Below are positions 22,575-34,399 of a DNA stretch of 64,000 bases, one piece after another (positions within the stretch are counted from its first letter, which is position 1; each line of letters starts with the position of its first letter). The stretch covers positions 248,001-312,000 of the forward strand of contig CAJFCJ010000029.1 in NCBI GenBank assembly GCA_904063045.1, read 5' to 3'. A program made the position numbers and the translations under genes. Source of the DNA: Dimorphilus gyrociliatus. Its lineage: Eukaryota > Annelida > Polychaeta > Dinophilidae. Below the pieces are notes generated by a model. That model saw only the letters and a list, made by a program, of their open reading frames with translations. It was not told where the DNA came from and made no database searches.

Positions 22575-22625
22575 ATGTCCAGTAGATGCGGCCGTTCGTC
22601 GGCAGCCTTCGTACCGTGGCTACAG
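22575..22625 (+). CDS. candidate alternative first coding exon (1a) of basonuclin
   Basis: ATG at 22575 opens 17 codons (MSSRCGRSSAAFVPWLQ) ending at CAG before donor GTAGAG at 22626. The exon ends in phase 0, as does exon 1b (24128-24169), so either would join exon 2 at 24408 in frame. Vertebrate basonuclin genes are known to use alternative first exons. There is no transcript support here, and a 17-codon opening can arise by chance. Confidence 0.3.
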
Positions 22626-23311
22626 GTAGAGTTTCTACTACTAACTACTACTTTACTACGTCTACTAACAAATTTGCACGTCTACTAACAAACGAAACAA
22701 AAACAAACTGTGAAAAAGAGAGAGAATGAGACAACGAATTTGTCGAAAAAATGTATTCTTATCGGTGGCCCGCCCAAATCCCCTCTACGTGCTGTCCACG
22801 AGTGTTGGCGACGAGTCCAGGAAATTGAGACGGCGTTTCTTTTTTTCATGGTGCGTGCAATCTCCCACTAACCCCCCTCGTGCTCCTTTTCCACCCCTCT
22901 TTTCACTCCAACGAATCTATCTCCCGCTCTGCGCCGCTTATGTCACACAACTTGTTTCCAATCACCTCTAATTAATGTTGCCCTGGCGACTGGGTAAACA
23001 AACGCGGGACGCCGACTGTAAATTTCTTTTCAAGTACGCCGTGCTCTATTTTGAAATAAAATTATAATTCTTTTAAAACTCCAGCTCCATTTCCCTTAGT
23101 TTTCAACAAAAACAACAACAACAATATTTGCGCGGGCGTGATAACATGAATAAAATCAAAAAAAAATTAATATCAATGAAGTTATATACTATATATACAA
23201 AAATTCAATACATTCAGTTTAACGCCTATATGCAGTATGCGTATGAAGATATATTAGGAAAACATTTAAGCTAGGCCTTTCGAGACTTTATTTTTTAAAT
23301 GTATTTATATA

Positions 23312-23314
<3 letters not shown>

Positions 23315-23364
<50 letters not shown>
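23315..23364. repeat. (TA)n microsatellite
   Basis: About 25 uninterrupted TA units in the region upstream of basonuclin. Confidence 0.95.
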
Positions 23365-23367
<3 letters not shown>

Positions 23368-23587
23368 TTATATATAAACTTATATATATTATATATTGTG
23401 TGTATATTTTTATAAATGTAATATAACAAAATTCAAACATAGTGTGATAAATACGGAGATAAAGGCCCATACGTTAACTGATACATGTATGGACGCTTAT
23501 GTTTGAATTGCAAAAATATTACCCAAATGTAAAAGTATGTATGGATGTATGTATATAAGTATGTGTGTATGAATGCGTGTATGAATG

Positions 23588-23633
<46 letters not shown>

Positions 23634-23688
23634 CATGTGTATAAGAGAGAGAGAGAGAGAGAGAGAGGGGAGAGAGAGGGAGAGAGAG
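23588..23688. repeat. compound (TA)n-(GT)n-(GA)n microsatellite
   Basis: TA run to about 23610, GT run 23611-23633, then a mostly pure GA run 23645-23688. Overlapping open frames are repeat artefacts. Confidence 0.95.
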
Positions 23689-23888
23689 TATGTGTGTCTG
23701 TCTGCGCAGTATAAAAACAGAGTTTGCTTATAAAAGACTGTGATAATCTTAAGAATTGTGAATTAGAGAGAAAGGTTTAAAATGAATGTTATAAACTGTA
23801 AGTAGAAAATAATTTAGTGAATATATAATTGCATGGAATTTAACAATACAGTCATTTCTGAGCTCCACATACTGTATATTTAAATACG

Positions 23889-23949
23889 TATATATATATA
23901 TATGACGGTAACAGCATGCGTCTGTCGCGCGCCGGGCCTTCGATCAGTC
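23889..23949 (+). promoter_or_regulatory. candidate proximal basonuclin promoter
   Basis: A TA-rich TATA-like run at 23889-23903 precedes an exact initiator word TCAGTC at 23944-23949, within GC-rich sequence 180 bp before the exon 1b ATG. The TATA-Inr spacing is a little long. A GA-rich stretch follows at 24070-24115. Confidence 0.3.
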
Positions 23950-24127
23950 AAACAGAGTCAGCGGTGCGACAGGTGCGTTGGAAGCTGTGAGTTTGTCACA
24001 GGTGTACACACGGGGAAATATTATAGAGGAAACATTTTTATAATATCGCCAAAGCGAACATAATAGTGCAAGAGAGGTAGAGAGAAACAGAGAGAGAGGG
24101 AGAGAGTGTGTGAGAGCAATTTAGTAT

Positions 24128-27100
24128 ATGGACTTCTACGACAACGGGGTAACGCCGCCGCTCTACAAGGTAAATCTTAATTAATCGACGTCGCTACTCG
24201 AGTTAGATTGAACAGCAATTAAGTCGGATTGCGACAGACGCTGGAAATATACAACAATTTGGAGTTAAATTAGCGGCCTAACTGTGTCGAGCGTCCGTCA
24301 TTTATTCATGAAGACGCCAAGAGACGCGACAATACGGACATAGCGTCGCAATCACACGCGCAGTTAAGCCAGGCGTCTATTTAATGCGTCCCCCGTTACT
24401 GTTGCAGGCCATTCGGTGTACGGCAATCGGCTGCCAGTGCGACTGCTTCTCTCCGTCCAAATCTGCTCGAATCTGTAATTCGTGCAAGCATACCTGGGTG
24501 ACCCACGGTAAGTGGACGCAGGTGAGACTCGTCGGCGACATCAAACGCTTATTTTCCTAACTGAAATTCGATTGACGACAAACTCGGGGGCGATGCCTAT
24601 CGGGGGACCGAATGCGGTGAGATGTGCGTTTTAGTGCGTCGGCTCGAGACCTGACGTAATTCACTCACATTCTAACGTTTGTCATGAATTATGCACCACT
24701 TTTGCCTACTGATGTAAAGTGACGCCCCGATTGCGTCGTTCTCCGAGGCTAATTATCAATCGAGGTCGCTGCGGTCTCCACCTAATTTCTAATCATTTCA
24801 TCCTTACTCCTCATTTCTATACAGCCGTCGACAAGCTACAATTGTCTGGTAGCCTCGTAGAGCCTGTTCAGGCATCGGTCGTCTTCGATTTAGCTTCTCT
24901 AATCCTCTACGGCGCCCACGCGACGCCTATACGGTCCAAAATTCTGCTTGATCGTCTTTTCTCCGTGCTCTCGCACGAAGAAGTCATCCGAATCCTAGCC
25001 AGATTCGGCTGGACTTATGAAGATTACGCCAGAGGCTACGTTCTACAGGTGAGAAATGCTTTTATATATATTTAAGTAGCAGTTTACTAGCAAAATGTAT
25101 ACTTTAATGTATTGTACTTAATACACAAAGCTATAGACACAGATGTAAAATATTAAGTATATCTTTAACTAAGCTAAATTGTTATCTGTAAAATTTTATG
25201 AAAGAAAAGCTCACGTCAACTGAAATAGTAAGAAAATATCTATTATTATAGCCAAAGCTTGCTTTCCAAAAATATCAATCCACAGAATACACTGACTAAG
25301 AATAATTATTTGGGCCATTTGTGCATAAAATGACTGTGCTGTTTAAATATATATGAATATGTATTATATGCTGTATATACAGCATATATATATATGTATA
25401 TTACCTATACATATGTAGTACATATAGTTATACAATATATCTTTACATATAGGTTTAGTAACTAAGTAATTTATATTATATTTTATATAATATATACTTT
25501 ATACACGATTTTATATGTGTATATGGTTTATATTGTATACACATACATTTATTTAATTGTTGTACACATATAAATGTATAAATGACCACGAGTGTGTTTA
25601 GTAGAGATACGTGTACGCCGTGTACACAAATGTGTCTGCTGTAAATAGAGAAATGATAAAGGCCAACGGCCATCGTATATGACGCCGGATGATTGCGGCC
25701 GTCAGCTCGTTTCCATCACTGTCAACCCTCCTAACCCGTTCTCGTTATAAGAAAGCGACGCCGTCACGCATACGCGCGTTCCGATGTATCAGCATATACA
25801 TAAACATTCCATAAAAATGGCACATGCTCAACAGATGTTATCGAAGTCGAATAGTTTCCTTAGGTGAAGTCGTTCGTCATTCAGAGCCAAACTCGCCTCA
25901 TATCTGCGAAAACATTCACCCCTGTCTACGCCCCCCACCCCTCCAACTACTAGGCCTATTAGCGTGCAGTCGCATTTAATTGCAGAAGGTCGATTTCCGT
26001 TCATACGGTGCGCTGTTCATCCTTACACCTGCTTAAGCGTCACGAGAAGAAGAAAAGAAAGGGTATAAGGATAAAAATTTAAAATAGAAGATAGGGGAGA
26101 GGGAAACGTATCCCGATGACACAAAGCTAATCACTGTCCTCACGACACTCAAGGGACATACAGAGGGTCGATCAAAGTGACGCCGCCGCTGAGGCGGCTA
26201 GTGTGGTCAAGCCTGCCTAAAACAATTGATTAGCGGCCTCTAACGCGACTCGCCTTTGTCCAACTCATCACATCAGCATCGATCGGTCGTCTGTGCCGGG
26301 GCGTCGCCATTCGCGTCACATCTCCTAGTCACTTTGTTGAGCCGACGAGGCAAAATTGAGATAAATACGACTGTATGAGCCTTGTCACCGCGCAAGTGTT
26401 TATATTTGGTACGTTTGGGACGCGATATGCTACTTGACATGCGACTTGTGTCGTCTCTTTTATGCTCATCTTTCGATGTCCCAAGTGATTTCAACCCTCT
26501 TTTTAAGCTTATTTCTTTTTACATTTTCTCCTTTGCGGACTGTTGGCGACTTTTAGACGCCTTATCATATTCTGTGAATAAGATATAAGACTTTGGATAC
26601 ATCTGTCCACTGTGCCTTGTACAAGTTTAATTGTTAAATTAATTGCGCTGCGAATTACTCGTTCATTCATTATTTACTCCGTACCAACAATTAACCGTAC
26701 GTATAATTGTTTTCTCCAAAGGATCAAAGCGGTCGCGTGCTCGATAAATGGACGATGGCTACAAGGGAGGAAGAGAATTCAATTTTGCAGCAGTTCCTTC
26801 GTTTCGGCGAAACAAAGTCGATAGCTCAAGACATCATAAACCAAGAAGCGAAAGATGCCCTTACACCCCAGGCATCGCCGAATAAGGCTAACGACGTAGA
26901 CATAAAACAGTTGATAGAGCGAACGAGTTTAGCACAGCATAACTTCTTCAGGCAATACGACCCGCGATTGTTCGCTGCCGCCCATCCTGCTCATTTTGCT
27001 GCCATGGCGGCAGCAAGATTTTTCCCGTTTGCGCAAAATAGCGAACAATTAAAAGAAGAGGTTAAAGTTTCTGACAAAGAGGTCGATCAGCATAGTACTT

Positions 27101-28389
27101 CTCCAACATCCTCTAGTTCTCCACTAAATAAGCTACAGACTATGCAGCCTTTTGATTTTAGACGAAATTCTTCCCCCGATACGGCAGCTAGCGATATGTC
27201 AATGAGTCCTGCCACTTCTCCTATATCTTTCCCAAAGCCTGTTGTTAGGCTGGCAGAACCGAGATACCCTCAAGTTCACGATCAGCCCAGTGAAGAGGCT
27301 TTAGATCTATCAGGTAAAGGGTCAGAAGATGGTAATAATAATGGACGAATTGATTTAAATGACAAGAGACATGCAAGGAAATCAGCAACTCCTATAAAGA
27401 GACAATGGAATCCTACCCCTGCTTTTGGTTCAACTCTAATTTCACCTTCTGGAAAGAAACGGGTACTATGTACTGCTTGTAATAAGACATTTTGCGATAA
27501 AGGAGCACTTAAGATTCATTATTCTGCTGTTCATTTAAAAGAAATGCACAAATGCACAGTTGAAGGTTGTAATATGATGTTCAGTTCGAGAAGGTCTAGA
27601 AATAGGCACTCAGCTAACCCAAATCCAAAACTACATTTACCCCAAAAGAAAAAAGAACTGCCTGATGGGGCAAGAATAGTAGACGATGGAACAACGAAGA
27701 CTTCTTTACCATCAAGTTTATTAACACCTCCTCCGACTCTCTCGTCTATTATGCCATTATCGGTTCGAACTGGTGAAGGAGTGACGCCTCCTTTAACCTA
27801 TTTAGAGGCTTCGGCGTTCGCGGCGCCTGCGGCAAAACTCGCTCGCCTATCGACAAATACCGATGAAGAAGTAAAAGAGGTTGAGAAAGAATCGAAAAAA
27901 CCTGAATCAAAACCAGAAAGGAGTTCTAATAAGCGAAAAGGCGTGCCAACGAGAGTTCCCAGAGCAGAGGAGCTCGAGGCAAAGCTTGTTGCTTTAATGG
28001 AAGAGGAGCAACGAAAGAATAACCCAGAATCAGAAGAAATAGAAGAAGCAAATTTCGAAGGTGTCTCTTCTGATTCGGACGGCGAAACGGCCAATTGGAA
28101 TTTGCATGGAAAGTTGCCCCCAACGGACGAAAACGGCACAACGGAGGCCGACGACGAACAGCTGGAAAATGCTCCAAAATCGGATCCGCAAGGGGAAGCG
28201 CTATGCCATGTTTGTAATGACAGGTTCCGCGATAATCTTGTTCTGAAGGAACATACAGAAAAGGTACACCCACGGGAGGTTTTTCACTGCACAGTTAGCG
28301 GTTGCGATAAGATATTTTCTACGAGGAAGAGTCGGAACAGGCATTCTCAGAATGATAACCTCCACCGGCACCTGGCCGCGGCCCTATAG
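24128..28389 (+). CDS. bnc: basonuclin-family C2H2 zinc-finger transcription factor
   Basis: Exons 24128-24169, 24408-24507, 24825-25048 and 26722-28389 give 2,034 nt, 677 residues. Exon 2 carries the Cys-rich basonuclin head ([14 protein letters not shown], then CNSCKHTWV). Exon 3 has the family core ([33 protein letters not shown]), and exon 4 continues with SGRVLDKW and [15 protein letters not shown], all hallmarks of animal basonuclins. Two separated pairs of C2H2 fingers follow: CTACNKTF...[12 protein letters not shown] with [12 protein letters not shown], and CHVCNDRF...[20 protein letters not shown] at the C-terminus. Vertebrate BNC proteins are about 1,000 residues with three pairs, so this one is shorter. 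An LDLSGK stretch resembles a CtBP-type or disco-type motif, but that is a guess. Basonuclins are nuclear regulators in epithelia, germ line and nervous system. The surrounding GACGC-rich DNA probably holds its enhancers. Confidence 0.93.
24508..24824 (+). other. intron 2 of basonuclin
   Basis: A 317-bp phase-1 intron, donor GTAAGT, acceptor TATACAG. GC-richer than most introns here and holding GACGC-type words; no other content recognised. Confidence 0.75.
25049..26721 (+). other. intron 3 of basonuclin (1.7 kb)
   Basis: Phase 0, donor GTGAGA, acceptor TCTCCAAAG. The first part is AT-rich with TATA/ACAGT palindromes (see 25365-25388). The rest, from about 25.68 kb, is GC-richer with GACGC words, consistent with an intronic enhancer. 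No coding frame is supported. Confidence 0.65.
25365..25388. repeat. 24-bp perfect palindrome
   Basis: The left half TATATGCTGTAT is followed directly by its exact reverse complement. It sits in basonuclin intron 3 within AT-rich DNA. It could form a cruciform, be a dimeric protein site or be a by-product of TA-repeat slippage. Confidence 0.9.
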
Positions 28390-28786
28390 TTTGGACAAAT
28401 AAAATTAGCGGGCGTAGCACTTGACTGATTTTCTCTCATCTTATAAATCCACGTTGGCCCGCTCGCTGACAAGCATTGGCAGTGACGCGCGCGACGCCTC
28501 GCTAATGCGTCGCGCGATGAGCGGCGTCTCTAAATAAAGTACGGAGAAGATAACACACGTGGTCTCGCCCTCTCCAAGGCGTCATTGATAACAGACGGCT
28601 TCGAGGAATGCGTCTTGTCAAAACATGCCACACGCGTCTGTTCCACACTTTCTTTCTTCCCTTTTTTCTCTTTACACGGTTCCGTCTTCAATTAACTACT
28701 GTATATACGCCATATACACGTTTAAATATGTCAATAAAATTTAAATATATATATATAAATATATATGTATGTATATAACGCATATA

Positions 28787-28828
28787 CAGCATATACCGTA
28801 TATACTTTGGTACTTACGGTATATACTG
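28787..28828. repeat. imperfect inverted repeat (13-bp arms)
   Basis: CAGCATATACCGT at 28787-28799 pairs with ACGGTATATACTG at 28816-28828 with one mismatch and a 16-nt loop. About 400 bp downstream of the basonuclin stop, so possibly in the 3' UTR. Confidence 0.8.
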
Positions 28829-30514
28829 TATTTATATATATATATACATATGTATTTATATATAATTATATGAATTTTAAAATATACCAAGTATATCAAT
28901 GTATAATATATAAGTTAAATGTTATATATAATATGAAAATCATATAAATACGTATTTATTAATTTATTTATTTATAAATGTGTGTTCTGCAATTATGTTT
29001 TTTGTCCCTTTTATCTTTTCATTTCTTTATGATTTTTTTTACGAAAATCTTCCGTCTTCCGCACACGTGTAATTCGTTGAACAGCAATAAGAAAGCGTGT
29101 GTTTGTATATAGCTCTAGTTGCGTGTAACGTGAATGACGTCATTTGACTGGAGCTATTTTAGGTCTAGTCGCATGGTTTGCTGTGTATACATTTTTCTCT
29201 TCCTATCAAAAATTTCTTGCCATGTGTTCTTTTTGCAGTGCACGACGTAGTAATTTATTGGAATACAAGAAATCATAGACAAAAACAATTGAACTTTCTT
29301 TTTTTAAGTTAATGTAACTGAGAATGTAGTAGGACTAAACTCTTGCGCTAGAGAAGACAGGAAAAGATAGAGTTAGAGAGCAATAGAAGAGGAAAGGATA
29401 TTGAAAGGGAGCGAGGGGGAAAGGGGAGCAAGTAAGAGAGAGAGTGAGAGTATATACAGTGCGAAAGTCTATTTTTAGACCGAGTCCTCGCACAGCAGCA
29501 ACGGCAACCGCAATAAGAGAGAACAAACTTGGTACGATGCCAGACGTGTTGCGGGTGTTTGGTGCACGTCACGGAGCGGCCCTGATAGGCGCCGGCGCAC
29601 TCTGGTCCAACTGCAAAGGTCAGTGCGTGTACTGCAAGTCTTATAAGAAATGAGTCAACCGGGGAGTGATTATCCGATTGTATAGTGTCAAATCGTACTG
29701 CCAGCAAGGACTGTCCATGGCCACGCCGCGCATTGTTCACAGAGACGTTCGCCTAATTTAATGCTGTGAGACGCCCGCAGGCGTTGACCGTTCTTTGATA
29801 TTTAAACATTTTTCTCACTTTTCTTTTATTTTGTTTTAGTTAGTGGGCAGGAATGAGGGAGGAGAAAGACAAGCGTGTTGAACGCCTGCTTCAATCAATC
29901 GAATATCGATAGTCGCTTGAGAAAACCGGCTTGATTAAGCCGTCCGAGCACGTAATATCTTCTTGTTTGCATTATGTATGTCCGCGAACGGCATATGTTC
30001 GGGCGTTTTTTTATTTATTTGCGCCACCTAGCGGACATGCTTAATTATTGAGGAGGGCAATCGCCTAATAGCAAGATGAAGAAAAGAGGGACTGGATGTC
30101 GTCCGATTCGACGCCTTATCTTATTTGACCGCCGCCTCGGGACAGTCGTTTTTGGGTTATTTCCTTTTTCCTATACACTCTCTTCCCTGTCCATCTTCAT
30201 GCATCTCGATGTGGCCGTCATGACCTCCCTATGGATCGAGATTCTCATTATATCTTTTCTTCTCCTACTAAGATTTCTTTAGAGAACCGCCGCATTCCAT
30301 TACATTATTATCTCTTCAACAAATTGCCGCTTATACCGCCAGGCGGTAGAATCTTTTGAAGTCTTATCGGTCGGACGGCGGTCAACCCTTCGATGCATTT
30401 CAAATCGTTTTCGTCCTTACAATGGTATCCTATTTCCCTTTGTATGTAATAAATGGATTATCTCTACCTAAATTGGCTCTCCCTCTCCTAAAATATTATA
30501 TATAAAAAACCGAT

Positions 30515-30522
30515 AGATGGCG
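30515..30522 (+). promoter_or_regulatory. CTCF-like core (AGATGGCG)
   Basis: Exact octamer in context CCGATAGATGGCGTCAAC, sharing GATAGATGGCGTCA with the site at 20212. Confidence 0.45.
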
Positions 30523-31423
30523 TCAACAAACATTAACTTTTCAGAGAGGCTACTTTCTTTTTATTTTTATGAGGTATTTTTTTAAAGTAAAACTATCCAT
30601 TGATAATGCGTTAATTTTCTAATGATGTTGTTACGTTTATTCGAATATTGAAAGGAAGAAACATCTGCTTCCATTAAAAGTACGACATGTAAACGACTAT
30701 TACGTTCAAAAATAACAAACTTCCGAAACCAGTTTAACGAACCAAACCGTCTCACAGTGTCAAAATCGTTTAGTTTATTTTCATCGCAAACCTGACATGC
30801 TATTTGCTTTGGCATTTCGTCCGTTAAATACATTTATTACTACAAAGAGCTCCGTCACCACAAATAGTGTCCATACAAATGCTTGGTCATTAATTAATTA
30901 TCTGCATTAACTACAAGAAAAAGACTAACTAATAACTTAAAATACATTCCGATAATTCGTCATTCATTTCTATCGTATAATCTAATTAACTAAATTGATT
31001 GCAACGAATCGATGCGCTGCAAGAGTTACCGGGCCCATTATTAATTAATTCTATTATAGACTTCAATGACATTGTCACCCCAAAACGAACTTCGATACTT
31101 TACCCTCCGTATTATCACCTTTAATTACAGTTCAATTGTTTATAATTCTATTTGTTTGTTATAGGGTAACAATCAAGTCAAATCCTTCATTTATTTTCCC
31201 TATATAATTTAATTACTAGTGAGGCAGAAACGATCTTGTAGAAAGTCTTTTTTCCGAGTTTTATTGCATAATATTTGAATATCTCGGGGACTTTTATTTG
31301 TCCTATTCTCCCTGGGTATTTCCTCGATAATAAAGCAAAATGTATTATGTTGCTCGTTATGGGCATTGCCATTCACATTTCTTTGTAGTTAGGACTCTCA
31401 AAGGTTTTCTTAAAGCATCTCAA

Positions 31424-31431
31424 AGATGGCG
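31424..31431 (+). promoter_or_regulatory. CTCF-like core (AGATGGCG)
   Basis: Exact octamer followed by CTGACG. Related forms AGATGGCTGC (about 31489) and AGGTGGCGC (31555) follow within 140 bp, making a small cluster. Confidence 0.5.
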
Positions 31432-31796
31432 CTGACGTTAGACGCTGAGGTGTCGATTAGTCTGCAAATATTTGTTAGTTTACCCAATAGATGGCTGCAA
31501 ATAAACCCCTACACAACCAACTCCCTCTATTACATTTTTCACGCAGAAATGGATAGGTGGCGCTAGTACTCAAGAGTTTGTGATCAACCGGGAAACGGGA
31601 TACATTTAAACAAAAAAAATTCCATGGAGAAATTATTTGCTTTATTCTCCTTAAAAGCAGATTATTCAAGGGAAGTTCCACAGTAATGTTTATCATAATG
31701 GTGGACCGCAAAATGAGCGGTTATTTAGACTAAATCAAGTGAAATCAACTGAAAATCGTTCCTTAATCATGACAGCAATTTTACTGTTCGATTAAA

Positions 31797-33379
31797 GACG
31801 CCAAAAAAACGTTGCTAACCACGAAATTATTTGCAAATAGTCGGGAGAGGCTAGCGTGCCAGAACGCAGTTAGAGTTTGCCAATACGTCGTCATTAGACG
31901 ACCTGTAAAGGAAATGAGGTAAAATTTGTGAGTGTAAAGGCAATCAGGGCGTCCATTTACGCTCGGCCCGCAGCTGCTTATTAATTGGACGTTACCGTTG
32001 GACGCTCTCTTTCCATCGCACGGCCACCCACCGACGTGTTACGGCGTCACTCTTTTGATCGGCATTGATCTGCTCTGCTAATGCCCGAACGACGTCTAGA
32101 GACGCCTTAAGGGCTGGTCGCAGCTGAGGGAACACCTTTCATCATAGCTGTGGGCAAGATGAAAGAAAGGCTTAGGTGCAGCTTTGAACATAAACAAACG
32201 ACTCATTAGTAACTCATTGGCGTTTACTTGTTACAGCACGTGATAGCCGGGGGCTAAATAGACGCTCAAGCCCGCCCAGGTAGGCGCCATCTACAGCCAA
32301 CAAAATGGAAAATGATGCACGTGTTAGGCGTTATTCCGCCCGAGTGACGCTTCAATATATTTGATCATTTGTGCCAAGTAGACGCCGATGGCTACCATAG
32401 TAGACGTCGATGCCACACGGTTGGGGACGTGACGCGTCACTGAATCACAAACACACATGACGTCAAGGTCTCATTTCCTGAATAAGAGACGCCGTAGCGT
32501 GACGCCTTTAGTTTGGTCGTCTGCATCGTTACTAATTAGTAAAAATTTCGCTGCAGTGCCGAAGTTTTGTACGCTCCAACGAACGACGTCGGTAAACGTA
32601 ATCAATGAATGATGAGGCGCTAACGGCTTCGCTTGAATAGCTAACTATTTAGCACGCTTCCGTTGTTGAATACTGCAACGGCAACGTGTGAAAACTACTT
32701 GACTGAGACTCTACATCTAAGCGAAGGGACAAGGGGCGTGGTGAAGTTTTTGGCAAATTCAATGCTTGACGCTGTTCTCTCACTGGGTGGTTTACATTCT
32801 TGCGGGCTTGAAACTTTTCTAAGCACAGACGGCGAGAGAATTCGAATGTAAACCGAAGCTAATAGACCGTTTTGCGTTGCTAGACGTTCATTGCTGGGCA
32901 GAACATCAAAAGAGAAAATTGCGTCTAACGAGGCTTCCCTTGCGATTCGTATAACTACAGAGCTTTGCCGCGCAATTCGCTACCGCTTTGCTTTTCTTTG
33001 TTTATACGTAAACTATCGTGAATTTTTTGGATTTAAAAAAGAAGCAGTGGGATGCTCGGAGACATCAATTGTCAAACAATATACACTACGTCTGTCAATC
33101 ACATACAATTAGTATGTCAGTAATTAAGCGCAGTTTGAAAGCGACCTATTCGCTAAAAGCTTTTTATACGGTAATTATACATTTTATTCGACTCGAAAGT
33201 ATACTCGCATCACGCGCTTGACACGTACGGACAACTTCAGCAATCAGGTCACTCAGGCTCGTACGGAAAGTAGCCAATCAGCTCTTAGAAACGCGATGAT
33301 TGACGCTCTGAGTTGACGCCCTCTTTCGAATAAAAGTATTTGTTATTGCTGCGACGCCGAGCGTCTGAGTAAATAGGTA
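31797..33379. promoter_or_regulatory. GACGC/GCGTC-dense block upstream of foxQ2
   Basis: Between 31797 and about 32510 I count 12 GACGC or GCGTC words in roughly 0.75 kb, about one being expected at this composition; at least five more lie before the foxQ2 ATG. A perfect 12-bp palindrome GTGACGCGTCAC sits at 32429-32440. The block resembles an enhancer/promoter region bound by a factor reading TGACGC-like sites, possibly bZIP, but the factor is unknown. Confidence 0.4.
32285..32292 (-). promoter_or_regulatory. CTCF-like core (CGCCATCT)
   Basis: Exact octamer; minus-strand context CTGTAGATGGCGCCTACC. Inside the GACGC-dense block upstream of foxQ2. Confidence 0.45.
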
Positions 33380-34399
33380 ATGAAGATGTCGTCTTCTGAA
33401 ATGACGACGCCGTCGACGCCAGCCAATTTAACAACACATTTACATCCTTTTCTAAAGTTTATACCTCCTCCTATACCACCAGCTCATCTTATGTCTCAAG
33501 CAGCTTTTGAGTTACACAAAGCTCATTTAATGGACTTCTCAGCTCGACTTAGATACCCGTCGATTCCTCATCTTCCAACACCTCATCCTTTTCACGTCCA
33601 ATCACCTGAGCAGAACTTCCACAATATTTTCTATAAAGATCCGAGAAGGTTGCTTCATTTGCAACACGAAGAACCGAAACCGGCTCACTCCTATATCGGA
33701 TTAATTGCCATGGCCATTCTGTCATCTAAGGATAAGAAATTAGTCCTAAGCGATATTTATCAATGGATTTTAGATAACTACGCATACTTCAGAACTCGAG
33801 GACCAGGCTGGAGGAATTCAATCCGTCATAATTTAAGTTTGAATGATTGTTTCATAAAAGCCGGGAGATCAGCGAATGGTAAAGGTCATTACTGGGCAAT
33901 TCATCCAGCTAATGTCGATGACTTTTCGAAAGGGGATTTCAGACGACGACGTGCACAGCGTAAAGTTCGAAAACATATGGGATTAACGGTTCCAGAGGAA
34001 GAAGAATCTCCATCGCCTCCACCACCCCCCACAAATCCGGCAATTAACGAATGGAGATTGAGGATGCTCGCTCAGAATCAAACGGAAAATTCATCAAAAG
34101 CGGTTGCAGTCAATTTTCAAGCTCGGAAAAAGAGGTTATTCGATGTGGAAAGCCTTTTGGCACCGGATACTCCGCCTCAACACGGTCAAGAGAGCGATAT
34201 AGAAATAGACGTTACCGACAAGGACGCTAGTACGTTGATTAACAGCGACGACGAAAAGACGTCGTTGCGCGGTTCATCCCCTGAGGGAAATCAGGGATCA
34301 TCTCCAGCCATTTCACAATGGAGTCACTGGGATGAAAAGGTTCGATGGATTCAGGACGAAAAAAGATCTTCATCCGAATCGCCTATTCAACAAGTTTGA
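33380..34399 (+). CDS. foxQ2: FoxQ2-type forkhead transcription factor
   Basis: Intronless frame of 339 residues. An in-frame TAG two codons before ATG 33380 fixes the start (MKMSSSEMTTP), though MSSS at 33386 is possible. The forkhead domain spans about residues 99-197: KPAHSYIGLIAMAILSS, helix 3 WRNSIRHNLSLNDCF, and the wing HPANVDDFSKGDFRRRRAQR, a combination characteristic of FoxQ2. FDVESLL at 255-261 matches the EH1-like Groucho-binding motif found in FoxQ2 proteins, so repression is likely. The N-terminus is Pro/His-rich and the C-terminus acidic and Ser-rich. FoxQ2 commonly marks anterior or apical neuroectoderm in larvae. AATAAA-type words follow at about 34449 and 34484. Confidence 0.93.
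   Translation: MKMSSSEMTTPSTPANLTTHLHPFLKFIPPPIPPAHLMSQAAFELHKAHLMDFSARLRYPSIPHLPTPHPFHVQSPEQNFHNIFYKDPRRLLHLQHEEPKPAHSYIGLIAMAILSSKDKKLVLSDIYQWILDNYAYFRTRGPGWRNSIRHNLSLNDCFIKAGRSANGKGHYWAIHPANVDDFSKGDFRRRRAQRKVRKHMGLTVPEEEESPSPPPPPTNPAINEWRLRMLAQNQTENSSKAVAVNFQARKKRLFDVESLLAPDTPPQHGQESDIEIDVTDKDASTLINSDDEKTSLRGSSPEGNQGSSPAISQWSHWDEKVRWIQDEKRSSSESPIQQV

Larger units (their letters stand above)
28390..33379. other. intergenic region between basonuclin and foxQ2
   Basis: No supported gene over 5 kb. An AT-rich part (28.68-29.0 kb) follows a GACGC-rich block at 28.47-28.62 kb. A small frame at 29536-29640 with a downstream GTCAGT is unconvincing. From about 31.4 kb to the foxQ2 start the DNA is dense in GACGC/GCGTC and has several CTCF-like sites. 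An extra CTCF-core form AGGTGGCGC occurs at 30021-30029 (minus) and 31555-31563 (plus). Confidence 0.55.

Noticed and set aside
22726-22971. 81-codon plus frame upstream of basonuclin
   Set aside because: No family features and low-complexity C-terminus; it follows the candidate exon 1a but is not needed by it.
23288-23733. Open frames across the microsatellites
   Set aside because: Translations are YIYIYI, HTHTHT and RERERE repeats.
27798-28273. Long minus-strand frames inside basonuclin exon 4
   Set aside because: Antisense shadows of the zinc-finger coding sequence.
29348-29740. Overlapping 130-codon minus and 69-codon plus frames
   Set aside because: Neither shows a domain; the region looks regulatory. 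The plus frame with GTCAGT after 29615 could be a first exon, but nothing joins to it.
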